Source of the DNA: Microbacterium hominis
GTDB taxonomy: Bacteria; Actinomycetota; Actinomycetes; Actinomycetales; Microbacteriaceae
Assembly (NCBI RefSeq): GCF_013282805.1
Contig: NZ_CP054038.1
Span: 2,790,001-2,854,000 of the forward strand
Reading direction: 5' to 3'
DNA length: 64,000 nt
Below, piece after piece: positions 1 to 8,733 of this stretch. A model generated the notes under the pieces. That model was not told where the DNA came from and searched no databases. It saw only the letters and a program-made list of their open reading frames with translations. Positions within the stretch are counted from its first letter, which is position 1. Every line of letters starts with the position of its first letter. The translations under genes and the position numbers were made by a program.

Positions 1-360
1 GTCGGCATCCTTCGCAGGATCGATCCGCTCGAGGATCGCATCGGTGTCGAGGTGCTTCGGCAGCGGCAGCTGCACGATGTAGCCGTGGCACGCCGGGTCG
101 GCGTTGAGCTCGTCGATCAGCGCCTCGACCTCGGCCTGCGTCGCGTCGGCGGGCAGTTCGCGCTGGATCGAGTTCATGCCCACCGCCTCGGACTGGCGGT
201 GCTTCATGCCGACGTACAGCTGCGACGCCGGGTCGGCGCCCACGAGCACCGTCGCGATGCCCGGCGTCACGCCGCGGTCCTTGAGCGCTGCCACGCGCTC
301 GCGCAGCTCGTCCTGGATGGCGGCCGCGGCCGCGCGGCCGTCGAGCTTGGTCGCAGTCAT
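1..360 (-). CDS. folD: Methylenetetrahydrofolate dehydrogenase/cyclohydrolase FolD, N-terminal part
   Basis: Bifunctional cytosolic enzyme that interconverts 5,10-methylene- and 10-formyl-tetrahydrofolate. Only the first 120 codons are in the window; the C-terminal NADP-binding half lies beyond base 1. The visible part shows family signatures: the [15 protein letters not shown] stretch with the catalytic lysine of the YxxxK motif, then [12 protein letters not shown], then the beginning of the DPAKDAD(G) loop. The ATG at 358-360 is preceded by the purine-rich sequence GGGAGGAACC. It lies 118 bp downstream of glyA on the same strand; GlyA makes the methylene-THF that FolD uses, so co-transcription is likely. 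Identification is firm; completeness cannot be judged. Confidence 0.95.
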   Translation of the reverse strand, partial: MTATKLDGRAAAAAIQDELRERVAALKDRGVTPGIATVLVGADPASQLYVGMKHRQSEAVGMNSIQRELPADATQAEVEALIDELNADPACHGYIVQLPLPKHLDTDAILERIDPAKDAD

Positions 361-373
361 GGTTCCTCCCGAT

Positions 374-445
374 GCCGAGACCCGACTCCGCGGGCGAGAC
401 CCGCCGGCGGCGGCGTGGGTCTCACCCGGGAATCCGGGTCTCGGC
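374..445. repeat. Nested palindromic element between glyA and folD
   Basis: Outer arms GCCGAGACCCG (374-384) and CGGGTCTCGGC (435-445) pair perfectly over 11 bp. Inside them GAGACCC (396-402) pairs with GGGTCTC (417-423). The four half-sites could form a two-tier hairpin or cruciform. It may act as an intra-operonic processing or attenuation structure, or belong to the palindromic intergenic elements seen elsewhere in this window. No T-tract follows. Confidence 0.5.
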
Positions 446-478
446 GTAAGTGATGACAGATGGATGCCGCGCGCGGCG

Positions 479-1753
479 TTACTGCTGCAGGCCGGGGTAG
501 AGCGGGAAGGCGGCGGCGAGCGCGTCGACGCGGGCGCGCAGCGCGTCGAGGTCGGCGCCGGGCTGCAGCGCGAGGGCGATCACGTCGGCGACCTCGGCGA
601 ACTCGGCGTCGCCGAATCCGCGCGTCGCGAGCGCGGGCGTGCCGATGCGCAGGCCCGAGGTGACCATCGGCGGGCGCGGGTCGTTCGGCACGGCGTTGCG
701 GTTGACGGTGATGTGGATCTCGTGCAGGAGGTCCTCGGCCTGCTTGCCGTCGATGGCGGCCTCGCGCAGGTCGACGAGCACGAGGTGCACGTCGGTGCCG
801 CCCGAGCGCACCGCGACGCCGGCATCCTTCACGTCCTGCTGCGAGAGGCGATCGGCCAGCAGCGCGGCGCCGCGCACCACGCGCTCCTGGCGCTCCCGGA
901 ACTCGGGGGTGCCGGCGAGCTTGAACGCGGTCGCCTTCGCGGCGATGACGTGCATGAGCGGGCCGCCCTGCTGCCCGGGGAAGACGGCGGAGTTGATCTT
1001 CTTGGCGATGTCGGCGTCGTTGGTGAGGATGAAGCCCGAACGCGGTCCGCCGATGGTCTTGTGCACGGTCGACGACACGACGTCGGCGTACGGCACGGGC
1101 GAGGGGTGCAGGCCCGCCGCCACGAGACCGGCGAAGTGCGCCATGTCGACCCACAGCAGGGCGCCGACCTCGTCGGCGATCGCGCGGAACGCGGCGAAGT
1201 CGAGCTGGCGCGGGTAGGCCGACCAGCCCGCGATGATGACCTTCGGCTGGTGCTCGAGGGCCAGGCGCCGCACCTCGTCCATGTCGATGATGCTGGTCTC
1301 GGGGTTCACGCCGTACGCAACGATGTTGTAGAGGCGCCCGGAGAAGTTGATCTTCATGCCGTGCGTGAGGTGGCCGCCCTGATCCAGCGACAGACCCAGC
1401 AGCGTGTCGCCGGGGCGCGCGATCGCGTGCAGCACGGCGGCGTTGGCGGAGGCGCCGGAGTGGGGCTGCACGTTGGCGTACTCGGCGCCGAACAGCTCCT
1501 TGGCGCGGGCGATCGCGAGCTCCTCGGCGACGTCGACCTCCTCGCAGCCGCCGTAGTAGCGGCGGCCGGGGTAGCCCTCCGCGTACTTGTTGGTGAGCAC
1601 CGAACCCTGCGACTGCAGCACCGAGACCGGAACGAAGTTCTCGGACGCGATCATCTCGAGGAAGCCGCGCTGGCGGTTCAGCTCGCGCTCGAGCACCTCC
1701 GCGATCTCGGGGTCGACCTCGGCGAGCGGGGCGTTGAAGTACGGATCTGTCAT
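479..1753 (-). CDS. glyA: Serine hydroxymethyltransferase
   Basis: PLP enzyme converting serine plus THF to glycine plus 5,10-methylene-THF in the cytosol; the main source of one-carbon units. The 424-residue protein has the normal family length. Visible signatures: [37 protein letters not shown] near the N-terminus, the [12 protein letters not shown] stretch, and the PLP-lysine region [14 protein letters not shown]. The ATG at 1751-1753 is preceded by AGGAGAT, a good ribosome site. It is the first gene of a probable glyA-folD unit, divergent from the hexosaminidase gene across a 228-bp spacer. Start and product are secure. Confidence 0.98.
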   Translation of the reverse strand: MTDPYFNAPLAEVDPEIAEVLERELNRQRGFLEMIASENFVPVSVLQSQGSVLTNKYAEGYPGRRYYGGCEEVDVAEELAIARAKELFGAEYANVQPHSGASANAAVLHAIARPGDTLLGLSLDQGGHLTHGMKINFSGRLYNIVAYGVNPETSIIDMDEVRRLALEHQPKVIIAGWSAYPRQLDFAAFRAIADEVGALLWVDMAHFAGLVAAGLHPSPVPYADVVSSTVHKTIGGPRSGFILTNDADIAKKINSAVFPGQQGGPLMHVIAAKATAFKLAGTPEFRERQERVVRGAALLADRLSQQDVKDAGVAVRSGGTDVHLVLVDLREAAIDGKQAEDLLHEIHITVNRNAVPNDPRPPMVTSGLRIGTPALATRGFGDAEFAEVADVIALALQPGADLDALRARVDALAAAFPLYPGLQQ

Positions 1754-1952
1754 GACGATCTCCTGACGACGGCTGGATTCGGACGCCCGCAGCGCGGGAG
1801 CGGGTGAACATCGGCCCAGGCGTGCGGTCGAATGCCGTTGTCGGTCGCTCCCCGGTGGTTCCCCACCTCAACGCCAGTCGCGACCCTGCGAGCATACCGG
1901 ATCCGCACCCTCGCGCCGCGGGCGATCGGCGCGATAGGCTGGCCGGACGCAT

Positions 1953-1977
1953 TTTGTTAGGACTCTTTACTAGGAGG
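1953..1977 (+). promoter_or_regulatory. Candidate ROK-repressor operator before the hexosaminidase gene
   Basis: TTTGTTAGGACTCTTTAC followed by TAGGAGG matches 16 of 25 positions of the palindrome in front of the ROK repressor gene at 15187-15211, including the left half TTTGTTAG and the TTAC core of the right half. A TAGGCT hexamer at 1935-1940 could be the -10 element, placing the site at or just after the transcription start. Its end overlaps the AGGAGG ribosome site (1972-1977). It links the hexosaminidase-nagA unit to the distant transporter operon. Confidence 0.5.
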
Positions 1978-1981
1978 ATCC

Positions 1982-3505
1982 GTGCCGCACCTTCCGGTCG
2001 TCCCCGCTCCCGCGTCGCTGGCCGTCGCGGACGGCGCCCCGTTCGCCCTCACCGGTGCCGTCGCGGTCATCGGCGACGCGGCGGCCGGGGCTCAGCTGGC
2101 GGACCTGGTCGCCGCGCGCACCGGTCTCGAGCTCACCGCCACCGCGGGCTCCTCCGACACCGGCGCGATCGCCCTCCGCGTCGAGCCCGGGGGCCCCGCC
2201 GAGTCGTACCGGCTCTCGGTGAGCGCCGGAACGGTGACCGTGGTCGGCGCCGACGCAGCCGGCCTCTTCTACGGCGTGCACACTCTGGCGCAGCTGATCG
2301 CCCGCTCCGGCGACGCCTGGACCGTTCCCCCCGTCGAGATCGACGATGCCCCGCGCTTCGCCTACCGCGGCGTCATGCTCGACGTCGCGCGCCACTTCCA
2401 CGCCGTCGAGACGGTCACCGACTACATCGACCGCGCCGCGAGCCTGAAGTTCAACGCGCTGCACCTGCACCTCACCGACGACCAGGGCTGGCGCATCCAC
2501 CTCGACTCCCGTCCGGCGCTCACCGAGAAGGCGACGAGCACGTCGGTCGGCGGCGACCCCGGCGGCTTCTTCACGAAGGACGACTACCGCCGGATCGTCG
2601 CGCACGCGGCATCCCGCCACATGATCGTCGTGCCCGAGATCGACATGCCCGGGCACACCCACGCCGTCGGACTCGCGTACCCCGAGCTGGTCGAGAAGCC
2701 GGTGCTGAGCGAGCACATCCACGAGATCTTGCAGCAGTACGGCGGTCAGCTGCCGACGCCGGGCGTGCCCTACGACGGCATGGCCGTCGGCTTCTCGTCG
2801 CTGCGCATCCACGACGAGGCCACGTACGACTTCGTCGCCGACGTGTTCGGCGAGCTCACCGCCCTGACCCCGGGGCCCTATCTGCATCTGGGCGGCGACG
2901 AGGCGCTGGGCACCGACCCCGACGATTTCGCGACCTTCGTCTCGCGCGCCAGCGAGATCATCGCCGACCTCGGCAAGACGCCGATCGCGTGGCACGAGGC
3001 CGGGGCGGCGGCGGGCCTGCACCCCGACACGGTCGGCCAGTACTGGGGCTTCGTCACTCCCACCGACGGCATGGATGAGAAGGCGCGCGCCTTCGTGCGC
3101 GCGGGCGCGGGCCTCATCCTCTCGCCCGCCGACGCGATCTACCTCGACATGAAGCACTCCGCCGACTCGCCGCTCGGGCTGGTGTGGGCCCACGGCGTGA
3201 CGAGCGTGCGCCGCTCGTACGAGTGGGAGCCCGCCGCGATCATCGAGGGCGTCGGCGACGACGACATCCTCGGTGTCGAGGCGCCCCTGTGGACCGAGAC
3301 GGTCCGCACCGCCGCCGACATCGACGAACTCGCCTTCCCCCGTATCGCCTCGGCCGCCGAGGCGGCCTGGTCGCCCGCGACCGGTGCGAGCGAGCTGCGC
3401 ACGTGGGAGTCCTTCCGCGCACGCGTCGGCGGCCTCGCTCCCCTGTGGCGGGCGCTCGGCATCGGCTTCCACCCCTCCGACGAGATCGACTGGGCGGCCG
3501 AGTGA
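1982..3505 (+). CDS. Beta-N-acetylhexosaminidase, GH20 family
   Basis: Releases terminal N-acetylglucosamine from chitobiose and other beta-linked GlcNAc oligosaccharides. The 507-residue protein has an N-terminal GH20b-like domain (about 1-120) and the catalytic barrel beginning at FAYRGVMLDVARHFH. Barrel signatures include LHLHLTDDQGWRI and LGGDEALG, where Asp306-Glu307 is the substrate-polarising/acid pair of the family. There is no signal peptide, so it should act in the cytoplasm on imported oligosaccharides. The GTG start follows AGGAGG by four bases. It overlaps nagA by four bases (GTGA), so translation is probably coupled. It is presumably repressed through the ROK-like operator just upstream. 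Confidence 0.93.
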   Translation: MPHLPVVPAPASLAVADGAPFALTGAVAVIGDAAAGAQLADLVAARTGLELTATAGSSDTGAIALRVEPGGPAESYRLSVSAGTVTVVGADAAGLFYGVHTLAQLIARSGDAWTVPPVEIDDAPRFAYRGVMLDVARHFHAVETVTDYIDRAASLKFNALHLHLTDDQGWRIHLDSRPALTEKATSTSVGGDPGGFFTKDDYRRIVAHAASRHMIVVPEIDMPGHTHAVGLAYPELVEKPVLSEHIHEILQQYGGQLPTPGVPYDGMAVGFSSLRIHDEATYDFVADVFGELTALTPGPYLHLGGDEALGTDPDDFATFVSRASEIIADLGKTPIAWHEAGAAAGLHPDTVGQYWGFVTPTDGMDEKARAFVRAGAGLILSPADAIYLDMKHSADSPLGLVWAHGVTSVRRSYEWEPAAIIEGVGDDDILGVEAPLWTETVRTAADIDELAFPRIASAAEAAWSPATGASELRTWESFRARVGGLAPLWRALGIGFHPSDEIDWAAE

Positions 3506-4659
3506 GCGCCACCCTCATCCACTCGGCGCGACTCGTCGACGACGGGCGGGTGACCGACGACGGGTGGGTGCTGTTCGCCGACGGCCGGGTCGCCGCCGTC
3601 GGCGACGGCGAGAGCGGGAGGGATGCCGCGCCCGCCGCGACAACGGTGATCGACGCCCGCGCGCTCGCCGGCCCCGGGGCGATCCTCACGCCCGGCTTCA
3701 TCGACCTGCACGGCCACGGCGGCGCCGGCGCGTCGTACGACGAGGGCGCCGACGCGATCCGCGCCGCCCGGGCGCTGCACCGTGCGCACGGCACGACCCG
3801 TGCGGTGGTCTCGCTGGTGACCGCCTCGGTCGACGACCTCGTCGAGCGGGTGGGCGTGGTGGCCGGGCTCGCCGCCCACGACCCCCAGATCCTCGGCTCG
3901 CACCTCGAGGGGCCCTTCCTCGACCCGGGCCACAAAGGCGCGCACACCGAGGGGCTGCTCGTCGATCCGACCCCCGTCGCCATCGACCGACTCGTGGATG
4001 CCGCGCGCGGCACCCTCGTGCAGGTCACGCTCGCCCCCGAGCGTCCGGGTGCCGGGGCGGGGCTGGAGCGCCTGCGCGCGGCGGGCGTGGTGGTGGCCGT
4101 CGGCCACACCGACGCCGACGCCGACACGGCGCGGGCCGCCTTCGACGCCGGGGCGAGCCTGCTCACGCATGCGTTCAACGCGATGCCCGGCATCCACCAC
4201 CGCGCTCCCGGCCCGGTGGTCGCGGCGCTGCGCGACCCGCGTGTGGTGCTGGAGATCATCGCCGACGGCGTGCACGTCGATCCCGCCCTCATCGCGGTCG
4301 CCTTCGACGCGGCGCCGGGCCGGATCGCGCTCGTGACCGACGCCATGGCCGCCGCCGGCGCCGACGACGGGCGCTACCTGCTGGGCGGCCTGGAGGTGAG
4401 CGTGGACGACGGCGTGGCGCGCCTGGTCGAGGGCGGCGCGATCGCGGGGTCCACGCTGACGCAGGACGCCGCGCTGCGGGTCGTCGTGGCGGCGGGCGTC
4501 GCCCTGCCGGCGGCCGTCGCGGCGCTCACCCGCACCCCGGCGCGCGCGATCGGTCGCGACGACATCGGTCGGCTCTCCCCGGGCGCCCGCGCCGACGCGG
4601 TGCTGCTGGACGCGGGACTCGGCGTGCGGGGCGTGTGGGCCGACGGCGACGCGGTCTGA
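3502..4659 (+). CDS. nagA: N-acetylglucosamine-6-phosphate deacetylase
   Basis: Amidohydrolase removing acetate from GlcNAc-6-phosphate to give glucosamine-6-phosphate, the substrate of NagB. The 385-residue protein shows metal and substrate motifs in order: GFIDLHGHGG, GSHLEGPFL (metal-binding Glu), VGHTDADADTARAAFDAG, THAFNAMPG and LVTDAMAAAG (catalytic Asp). The GTG start overlaps the stop of the GH20 gene in a GTGA junction, the arrangement used repeatedly in this genome. Longer in-frame extensions upstream would run through the GH20 gene and are rejected. It completes the order: hexosaminidase, kinase (9506-10444), NagA, NagB. Confidence 0.95.
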   Translation: MSATLIHSARLVDDGRVTDDGWVLFADGRVAAVGDGESGRDAAPAATTVIDARALAGPGAILTPGFIDLHGHGGAGASYDEGADAIRAARALHRAHGTTRAVVSLVTASVDDLVERVGVVAGLAAHDPQILGSHLEGPFLDPGHKGAHTEGLLVDPTPVAIDRLVDAARGTLVQVTLAPERPGAGAGLERLRAAGVVVAVGHTDADADTARAAFDAGASLLTHAFNAMPGIHHRAPGPVVAALRDPRVVLEIIADGVHVDPALIAVAFDAAPGRIALVTDAMAAAGADDGRYLLGGLEVSVDDGVARLVEGGAIAGSTLTQDAALRVVVAAGVALPAAVAALTRTPARAIGRDDIGRLSPGARADAVLLDAGLGVRGVWADGDAV

Positions 4660-5061
4660 ACCGCCCCATCCGGGGGGGCGGCGGCCGCTGCATCCCCCAC
4701 CATGCAGCGGCCGCATCCCCTGAGAGGTTCGCGGGCCGGAGATCCCTCCCCCGAGACATCCCCGGACCCGCTGGGCGACCGACGTCGGCTGCCCACCCGG
4801 CTCCCGTCCCCCCGACGGGGCGGCGGGCCTGTGATCCTCTGATCATGAGATGCGGTGGCAGCCGATCCATTACGCGAGTTCGCAGAATTCCTGCGAGAAA
4901 GTTCCGGATCGGTCTCGATGCGACGGCACACGGTCGCACGGGTGGTGAAACCGGGTGCGAACCGTGAGAATGGACCGATCGCGTGATGACCCCCGGCTTT
5001 GCGCGTCTCATGGGCAGGACCGGCGTGCGCCGGCCGAAACCGTCCACGTCCGGAGACATCG
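4660..5061. other. Intergenic region before the ECF sigma gene
   Basis: Holds the hairpin at 4681-4714 and no convincing gene. A short inverted repeat TCGCAG-aattc-CTGCGA lies at 4880-4896 and a smaller one, TGATC-CTCT-GATCA, about 50 bp before it; either could be an operator. A GAAC motif near 4957 with a CGT about 17-19 bases further on is a possible ECF-type (self-regulated) promoter for the sigma gene, but this is only a guess from spacing. Confidence 0.35.
4681..4714 (+). terminator. Hairpin terminator after nagA
   Basis: GCGGCCGCTGCAT (4681-4693) and ATGCAGCGGCCGC (4702-4714) form a perfect 13-bp stem with an 8-base loop, 22 bases after the nagA stop. It lacks a U-tract, as is common for actinobacterial terminators. 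Confidence 0.75.
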
Positions 5062-6861
5062 ATGACGCAGGAACTCCCGCGCGAGAGCGTCGCGCCCGCC
5101 GACCTCGGCGACGCCGATCTCGTCCTTCGCACGCGTTCGGGCGACAGCGACGCGTTCGGCGAGCTGTGGCGCCGCCACTACCGCTCCGGCATCACCGTTG
5201 CCCGCTCGGTGACCTCGACCCTCGACGCCGACGACCTCGTGCAGGAGGCGTACACGCGCATCTACCAGTCGATCCAGCGCGGGGGCGGGCCGACGGGGTC
5301 GTTCCGCGCCTACCTGTTCACGAGCATCCGCAACACGGCCGCCTCGTGGGGGCGATCGAACCGCGAGACCACGATCGAGACGCTGGATGCCGTCGAAGAC
5401 CCGTCCACGACCGAGCAGGCGACCTCCGAGGCACTGGACCGCAGCCTCACCCACAGCGCCTTCCGCAGCCTCCCCTCGCGATGGCAGGAGGTGCTCTGGT
5501 ACACCGAGATCGAGCAGATGAAGCCGGCCGAGATCGCGCCGCTGCTCGGGATGAAGGCGAGCGCCGTCGCGCAGCTGGCGTTCCGCGCGCGGGAGGGCCT
5601 CCGCGAGGCGTGGATCCAGGCCCACCTGCGCAGCGTGGCGGACGGGTCGCAGTGCCAGTGGACCATCGAGCGGCTGGGCGCCTATGCGCGCGAGAACGTC
5701 GGCCGCCGCGACCGCCGTCGCCTCGATGAGCACCTCGCCGAATGCGCGCGCTGCGCGATCGTCGCCGGCGAGGCGAAGGAGGTCTCGCACCGTCTCGCCC
5801 TCGTGCTGCTCCCGCTGACGGTCGGCGTCGCCGGCACCGCCGGCTACCTCGCGTCGCTGCAGGGCGGGGGCGTGCCGCTGATCGCCCTGGCCGCGATGCC
5901 CGGGACCGTGATCGACGGCGCGGTCGGCGCGTCTCCCGGGGCCGCGTCGGGCTCGGGCGCCGCGGCGGGAGCCGGCTCGAGCTCGGCCGCCGCGGGGGCC
6001 ACCGCGACCGGCGGTGCGCTGTCGGGAGTGGCGGCCTCGGCAGGCCTGGTGGCCGCCGGCCTCGTGGTCGTGGGCACCGTTGTCGCCGGCGCTGTGATGC
6101 TGCCGGGGCTCCTGGCGCCGCCGACGTCATCCGACGCCGCGGGCGCCTCCGCCGCCGAGCGCGGCGCGCCGAACGCGGTGCTGGGCGATGCGCCCGTGTC
6201 GTCGGGCGCCGACGGCGTCCCCGTCGACGAACTGCCGACGCCCCCGATCACCGCTCCCGCTCCGCCCGTCACGACCCCCGCCCCGGGCGACGATCCCGTC
6301 GCCGACGCGGGGGCGCGCGCCGCCGATCCCCGCACCGACGAGCCGGTCGCCCCGCCGGCCGCGGAGGAGCCGTCGGCGCCGGTCGACCCCGCCGACCCCG
6401 ACCCGGTCGACCCCGCCGACCCCGACCCGGTCGACCCCGTCGACCCCGACCCGGTCGACCCGGGCGGTCCGGATGCGCCCGTCGATCCCGCACCGCCGAG
6501 CGACCCCGCCGCCCCGTCCGGAGGCCCCGAGGAGGATGCCGCGACGGGCCTGCCCGCCGGCGCCCCGCTGATCGGCGCGGCCACGACGTCGGTCGAGGAT
6601 TCGCAGCTGATCGTCGTGATCGAGGTGTCCGGCGAGCCCGGCGCCCTCGTACGGGTCAAGTTCGCGGGCTCGGAGCGCGATGTGCTCACGCTCGATGACG
6701 CCGGCACGGGCGTGGTCGTGCTGCGGCCGACGACGGCGCAGCTGCTCACCGACAGCGCGCTGGAGCTGCGGTACACGACCGGCACCCGCGTCGGCGCGGC
6801 CGCCCGGGCGAACCTGAGCGACCTGGTCGATCTGCGCGAGATCATCGACGCCCTCCCCTGA
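5062..6861 (+). CDS. ECF sigma factor fused to zinc-finger, membrane and Asp/Pro-repeat tail
   Basis: Large (599 residues) ECF-type RNA polymerase sigma factor. Residues about 17-100 form sigma region 2 (DADDLVQEAYTRIYQ); 130-190 form region 4 with a helix-turn-helix (MKPAEIAPLLGMKASAVAQLAF). A zinc-binding anti-sigma-like segment follows, with Cys198 and the H-x3-C-x2-C motif at His224, Cys228, Cys231. A hydrophobic segment at 245-266 and a second one (GLVAAGLVVVGTVVAGAVML) are probably membrane-embedded. Then comes an Ala/Pro-rich linker with four DPDPVDP-type repeats and a C-terminal beta-rich domain. Sigma and its own membrane anti-sigma are thus in one chain, as in the multidomain actinobacterial ECF groups. 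The start at MTQEL follows GGAG; an upstream in-frame start lacks a ribosome site. Function beyond envelope or stress signalling is unknown. Confidence 0.85.
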   Translation: MTQELPRESVAPADLGDADLVLRTRSGDSDAFGELWRRHYRSGITVARSVTSTLDADDLVQEAYTRIYQSIQRGGGPTGSFRAYLFTSIRNTAASWGRSNRETTIETLDAVEDPSTTEQATSEALDRSLTHSAFRSLPSRWQEVLWYTEIEQMKPAEIAPLLGMKASAVAQLAFRAREGLREAWIQAHLRSVADGSQCQWTIERLGAYARENVGRRDRRRLDEHLAECARCAIVAGEAKEVSHRLALVLLPLTVGVAGTAGYLASLQGGGVPLIALAAMPGTVIDGAVGASPGAASGSGAAAGAGSSSAAAGATATGGALSGVAASAGLVAAGLVVVGTVVAGAVMLPGLLAPPTSSDAAGASAAERGAPNAVLGDAPVSSGADGVPVDELPTPPITAPAPPVTTPAPGDDPVADAGARAADPRTDEPVAPPAAEEPSAPVDPADPDPVDPADPDPVDPVDPDPVDPGGPDAPVDPAPPSDPAAPSGGPEEDAATGLPAGAPLIGAATTSVEDSQLIVVIEVSGEPGALVRVKFAGSERDVLTLDDAGTGVVVLRPTTAQLLTDSALELRYTTGTRVGAAARANLSDLVDLREIIDALP

Positions 6862-6867
6862 GCGAAG

Positions 6868-6904
6868 GATGCGCCCGGCGCCGGGCGCCGACGTCGGGGC
6901 ATCC
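6868..6904 (+). terminator. Hairpin after the sigma factor gene
   Basis: A perfect palindrome GCGCCCGGCGCCGGGCGC (6871-6888) sits inside a wider pair GGATGC (6868-6873) and GCATCC (6899-6904), directly after the sigma gene stop. Probably terminates or stabilises that transcript. Confidence 0.5.
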
Positions 6905-6929
6905 GGCCGCCCGACGTAGACTGGAGGCC

Positions 6930-7313
6930 ATGCCCGAGACCCCCTCCGCCGCCTCCGCATCGCCCGCCCCGGGCATGCGCGCCCCGCTGTCGGCGATCGA
7001 TGTGCTGGCCTTCGTGTGCGAGCTCTTCGCGTTCGGCACCCTGGCCTTCTGGGGCTTCGTGGCGTGGCCGTTCCCGTGGAACATCGTGGTCGGCATCGCC
7101 GCCCCCGTCGTGGCGATCCTCGTGTGGGCGCTGTTCGTCTCCCCGCGCGCGGTCTTCGCCGTGCACCCGTTCGTGCGCGCGTTCGTCGAACTCCTCGTCT
7201 ACGCGTCGGCGACGATGGCGTGGTGGAGCCTCGGCCAGGCGTGGATCGGCTTGGTCTTCGCCGTCATCGCCGTGACGGTCGGCGTCATCGCGGGCCGGCG
7301 CCGCTTCGCGTGA
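6930..7313 (+). CDS. YrdB-like DUF2568 membrane protein
   Basis: 127-residue integral membrane protein with four predicted hydrophobic helices and a basic C-terminal GRRRFA. The pattern FVCELFAFGTLAFWGF ... PRAVFAVHPFVRAFVELLVYASA is characteristic of the YrdB/DUF2568 family, whose function is unknown. A TAGACT hexamer at 6917-6922 lies seven bases before the ATG, and GGAGG lies between, so either leaderless or short-leader initiation is possible. It overlaps the next gene by a GTGA junction, which suggests coupled translation with the FAD dehydrogenase. Confidence 0.8.
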   Translation: MPETPSAASASPAPGMRAPLSAIDVLAFVCELFAFGTLAFWGFVAWPFPWNIVVGIAAPVVAILVWALFVSPRAVFAVHPFVRAFVELLVYASATMAWWSLGQAWIGLVFAVIAVTVGVIAGRRRFA

Positions 7314-8710
7314 CCGCAGCCGCCGCCGACGTCGTCGCCCTCCTGCGGGCCGATCTCGGCGAGCGCGTCGACACGACCCTCGCGGAACGCGAGCGAGCGC
7401 GCGCCGACAAGTCCGGCCACGCCGCCGCCGGCATCCCCCTCGCCGTCGTGCACGCCGAGTCGGTCGCTGACGTGCAGACCGTGCTGCGGATCGCCTCGGC
7501 CACCCGCACCCCGGTGGTCACCCGCGGTGCGGGAACGGGTCTGGCCGGCGGCGCGAACGCGGGCGAGGGGGAGATCGCCCTGTCGCTTCGACGCATGGAT
7601 CGCCTCCTCGAGGTGCGGCCCGACGATCTCCTCGCGGTCGTCGAGCCGGGCATCCTCAACGGCGACCTCAACGCCGCCCTCGCCGTGCACGACCTGTGGT
7701 GGGCTCCCGATCCCGCCAGCCGCGCGATCTCCACGGTCGGCGGAAACATCGCCACCGGCGCCGGCGGCCTCCTGTGCGCCAAGTACGGCGTCGTGCGCGA
7801 CGCGGTGCTCGGCGTCGACCTCGTGCTGGCCGACGGTCGCCTGCTGCACCTCGGCCACCGCACGGTGAAGGGCGTGACCGGGCTCGATCTCACCTCGCTC
7901 GTGATCGGCTCCGAGGGCGTGCTGGGGGTCGTCGTGGGCGCGACCCTGAAGCTGCGCCGCCTCGTCGCCGGCGAGGTCTGCACGCTCACCGCCGTCTTCC
8001 CCGATGTCCGCACCGCGGCACGCGCCTCCGCCGCGGTCACCGCGTCCGGCGCCCAGCCGGCGATCATGGAGCTGATGGATGCCGCGGCCCTCGCCGCCGT
8101 GCACGACCTGCTCTCCCTCGCCCGGCCCGCCCCCGGCGCCGCCCAGCTCACCCTGCAGACCGATGGTCCAGCCGCCGTGGCGGAGGCCGCCGCGATCGCC
8201 GAGGTGCTGCGGACGGCCGGCGGCACCGTGGCCATCTCGCACGATCGCGAGGAGGGCGAGCGTCTGCTCGCGATCCGCCGCGCGATGCATCCCGCCATGG
8301 AGCGCCTGGGCACCACCCTCATCGAGGACGTGTCGGTGCCCCGCAGCGCCCTGCCGGCCATGTTCGACGAGATCGCGCGCGTCGAGCGCGAGCACGGGCT
8401 CACCATCCCCACCGTCGCCCACGCCGGCGACGGCAACCTCCACCCCAACTTCATCTTCGACGCCGCGCCCGGAGCCGCCGGCGCGGTGGAGGTGCCGCCG
8501 CACATCTGGGAGGCCGCCGACGACCTCTTCCGCGCCGCGCTGCGGCTGGGCGGAACCCTCACCGGCGAGCACGGCGTCGGCGTGCTCAAGCGCCGGTGGC
8601 TGGTCGACGAGCTCGGCGACGATCAGTGGGAGCTGCAGCGTCAGGTCGCGCGGGTGTTCGACCCGCTCGGCATCCTGAACCCCGGCAAGGTGTTCGCGGC
8701 GCCGCGCTGA
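7310..8710 (+). CDS. FAD-linked 2-hydroxyacid dehydrogenase (GlcD/D-lactate dehydrogenase type)
   Basis: 466-residue flavoprotein of the glycolate oxidase GlcD / D-lactate dehydrogenase family. The N-terminal FAD-binding half shows VVTRGAGTGLAGGANA and STVGGNIATGAGGLLCAKYGVVRDAVLGVD; the C-terminal cap shows VAHAGDGNLHPNFIF and TGEHGVGVLKR, the histidine-containing signatures of this family. It probably oxidises D-lactate, glycolate or another 2-hydroxyacid, passing electrons to the quinone pool or another acceptor. No iron-sulfur partner (GlcF) is adjacent. The GTG start overlaps the DUF2568 stop by four bases. It is convergent with nagB across 23 bp of GCGGGGGC repeats. Confidence 0.88.
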   Translation: MTAAAADVVALLRADLGERVDTTLAERERARADKSGHAAAGIPLAVVHAESVADVQTVLRIASATRTPVVTRGAGTGLAGGANAGEGEIALSLRRMDRLLEVRPDDLLAVVEPGILNGDLNAALAVHDLWWAPDPASRAISTVGGNIATGAGGLLCAKYGVVRDAVLGVDLVLADGRLLHLGHRTVKGVTGLDLTSLVIGSEGVLGVVVGATLKLRRLVAGEVCTLTAVFPDVRTAARASAAVTASGAQPAIMELMDAAALAAVHDLLSLARPAPGAAQLTLQTDGPAAVAEAAAIAEVLRTAGGTVAISHDREEGERLLAIRRAMHPAMERLGTTLIEDVSVPRSALPAMFDEIARVEREHGLTIPTVAHAGDGNLHPNFIFDAAPGAAGAVEVPPHIWEAADDLFRAALRLGGTLTGEHGVGVLKRRWLVDELGDDQWELQRQVARVFDPLGILNPGKVFAAPR

Positions 8711-8733
8711 GCGCGGGGGCGCGGGGGCGCGGG

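Noticed and set aside
1754..1981. Possible folate riboswitch before glyA
   Set aside because: Only a short CCCGC/GCGGG hairpin is present; no recognisable THF riboswitch core could be built by eye.
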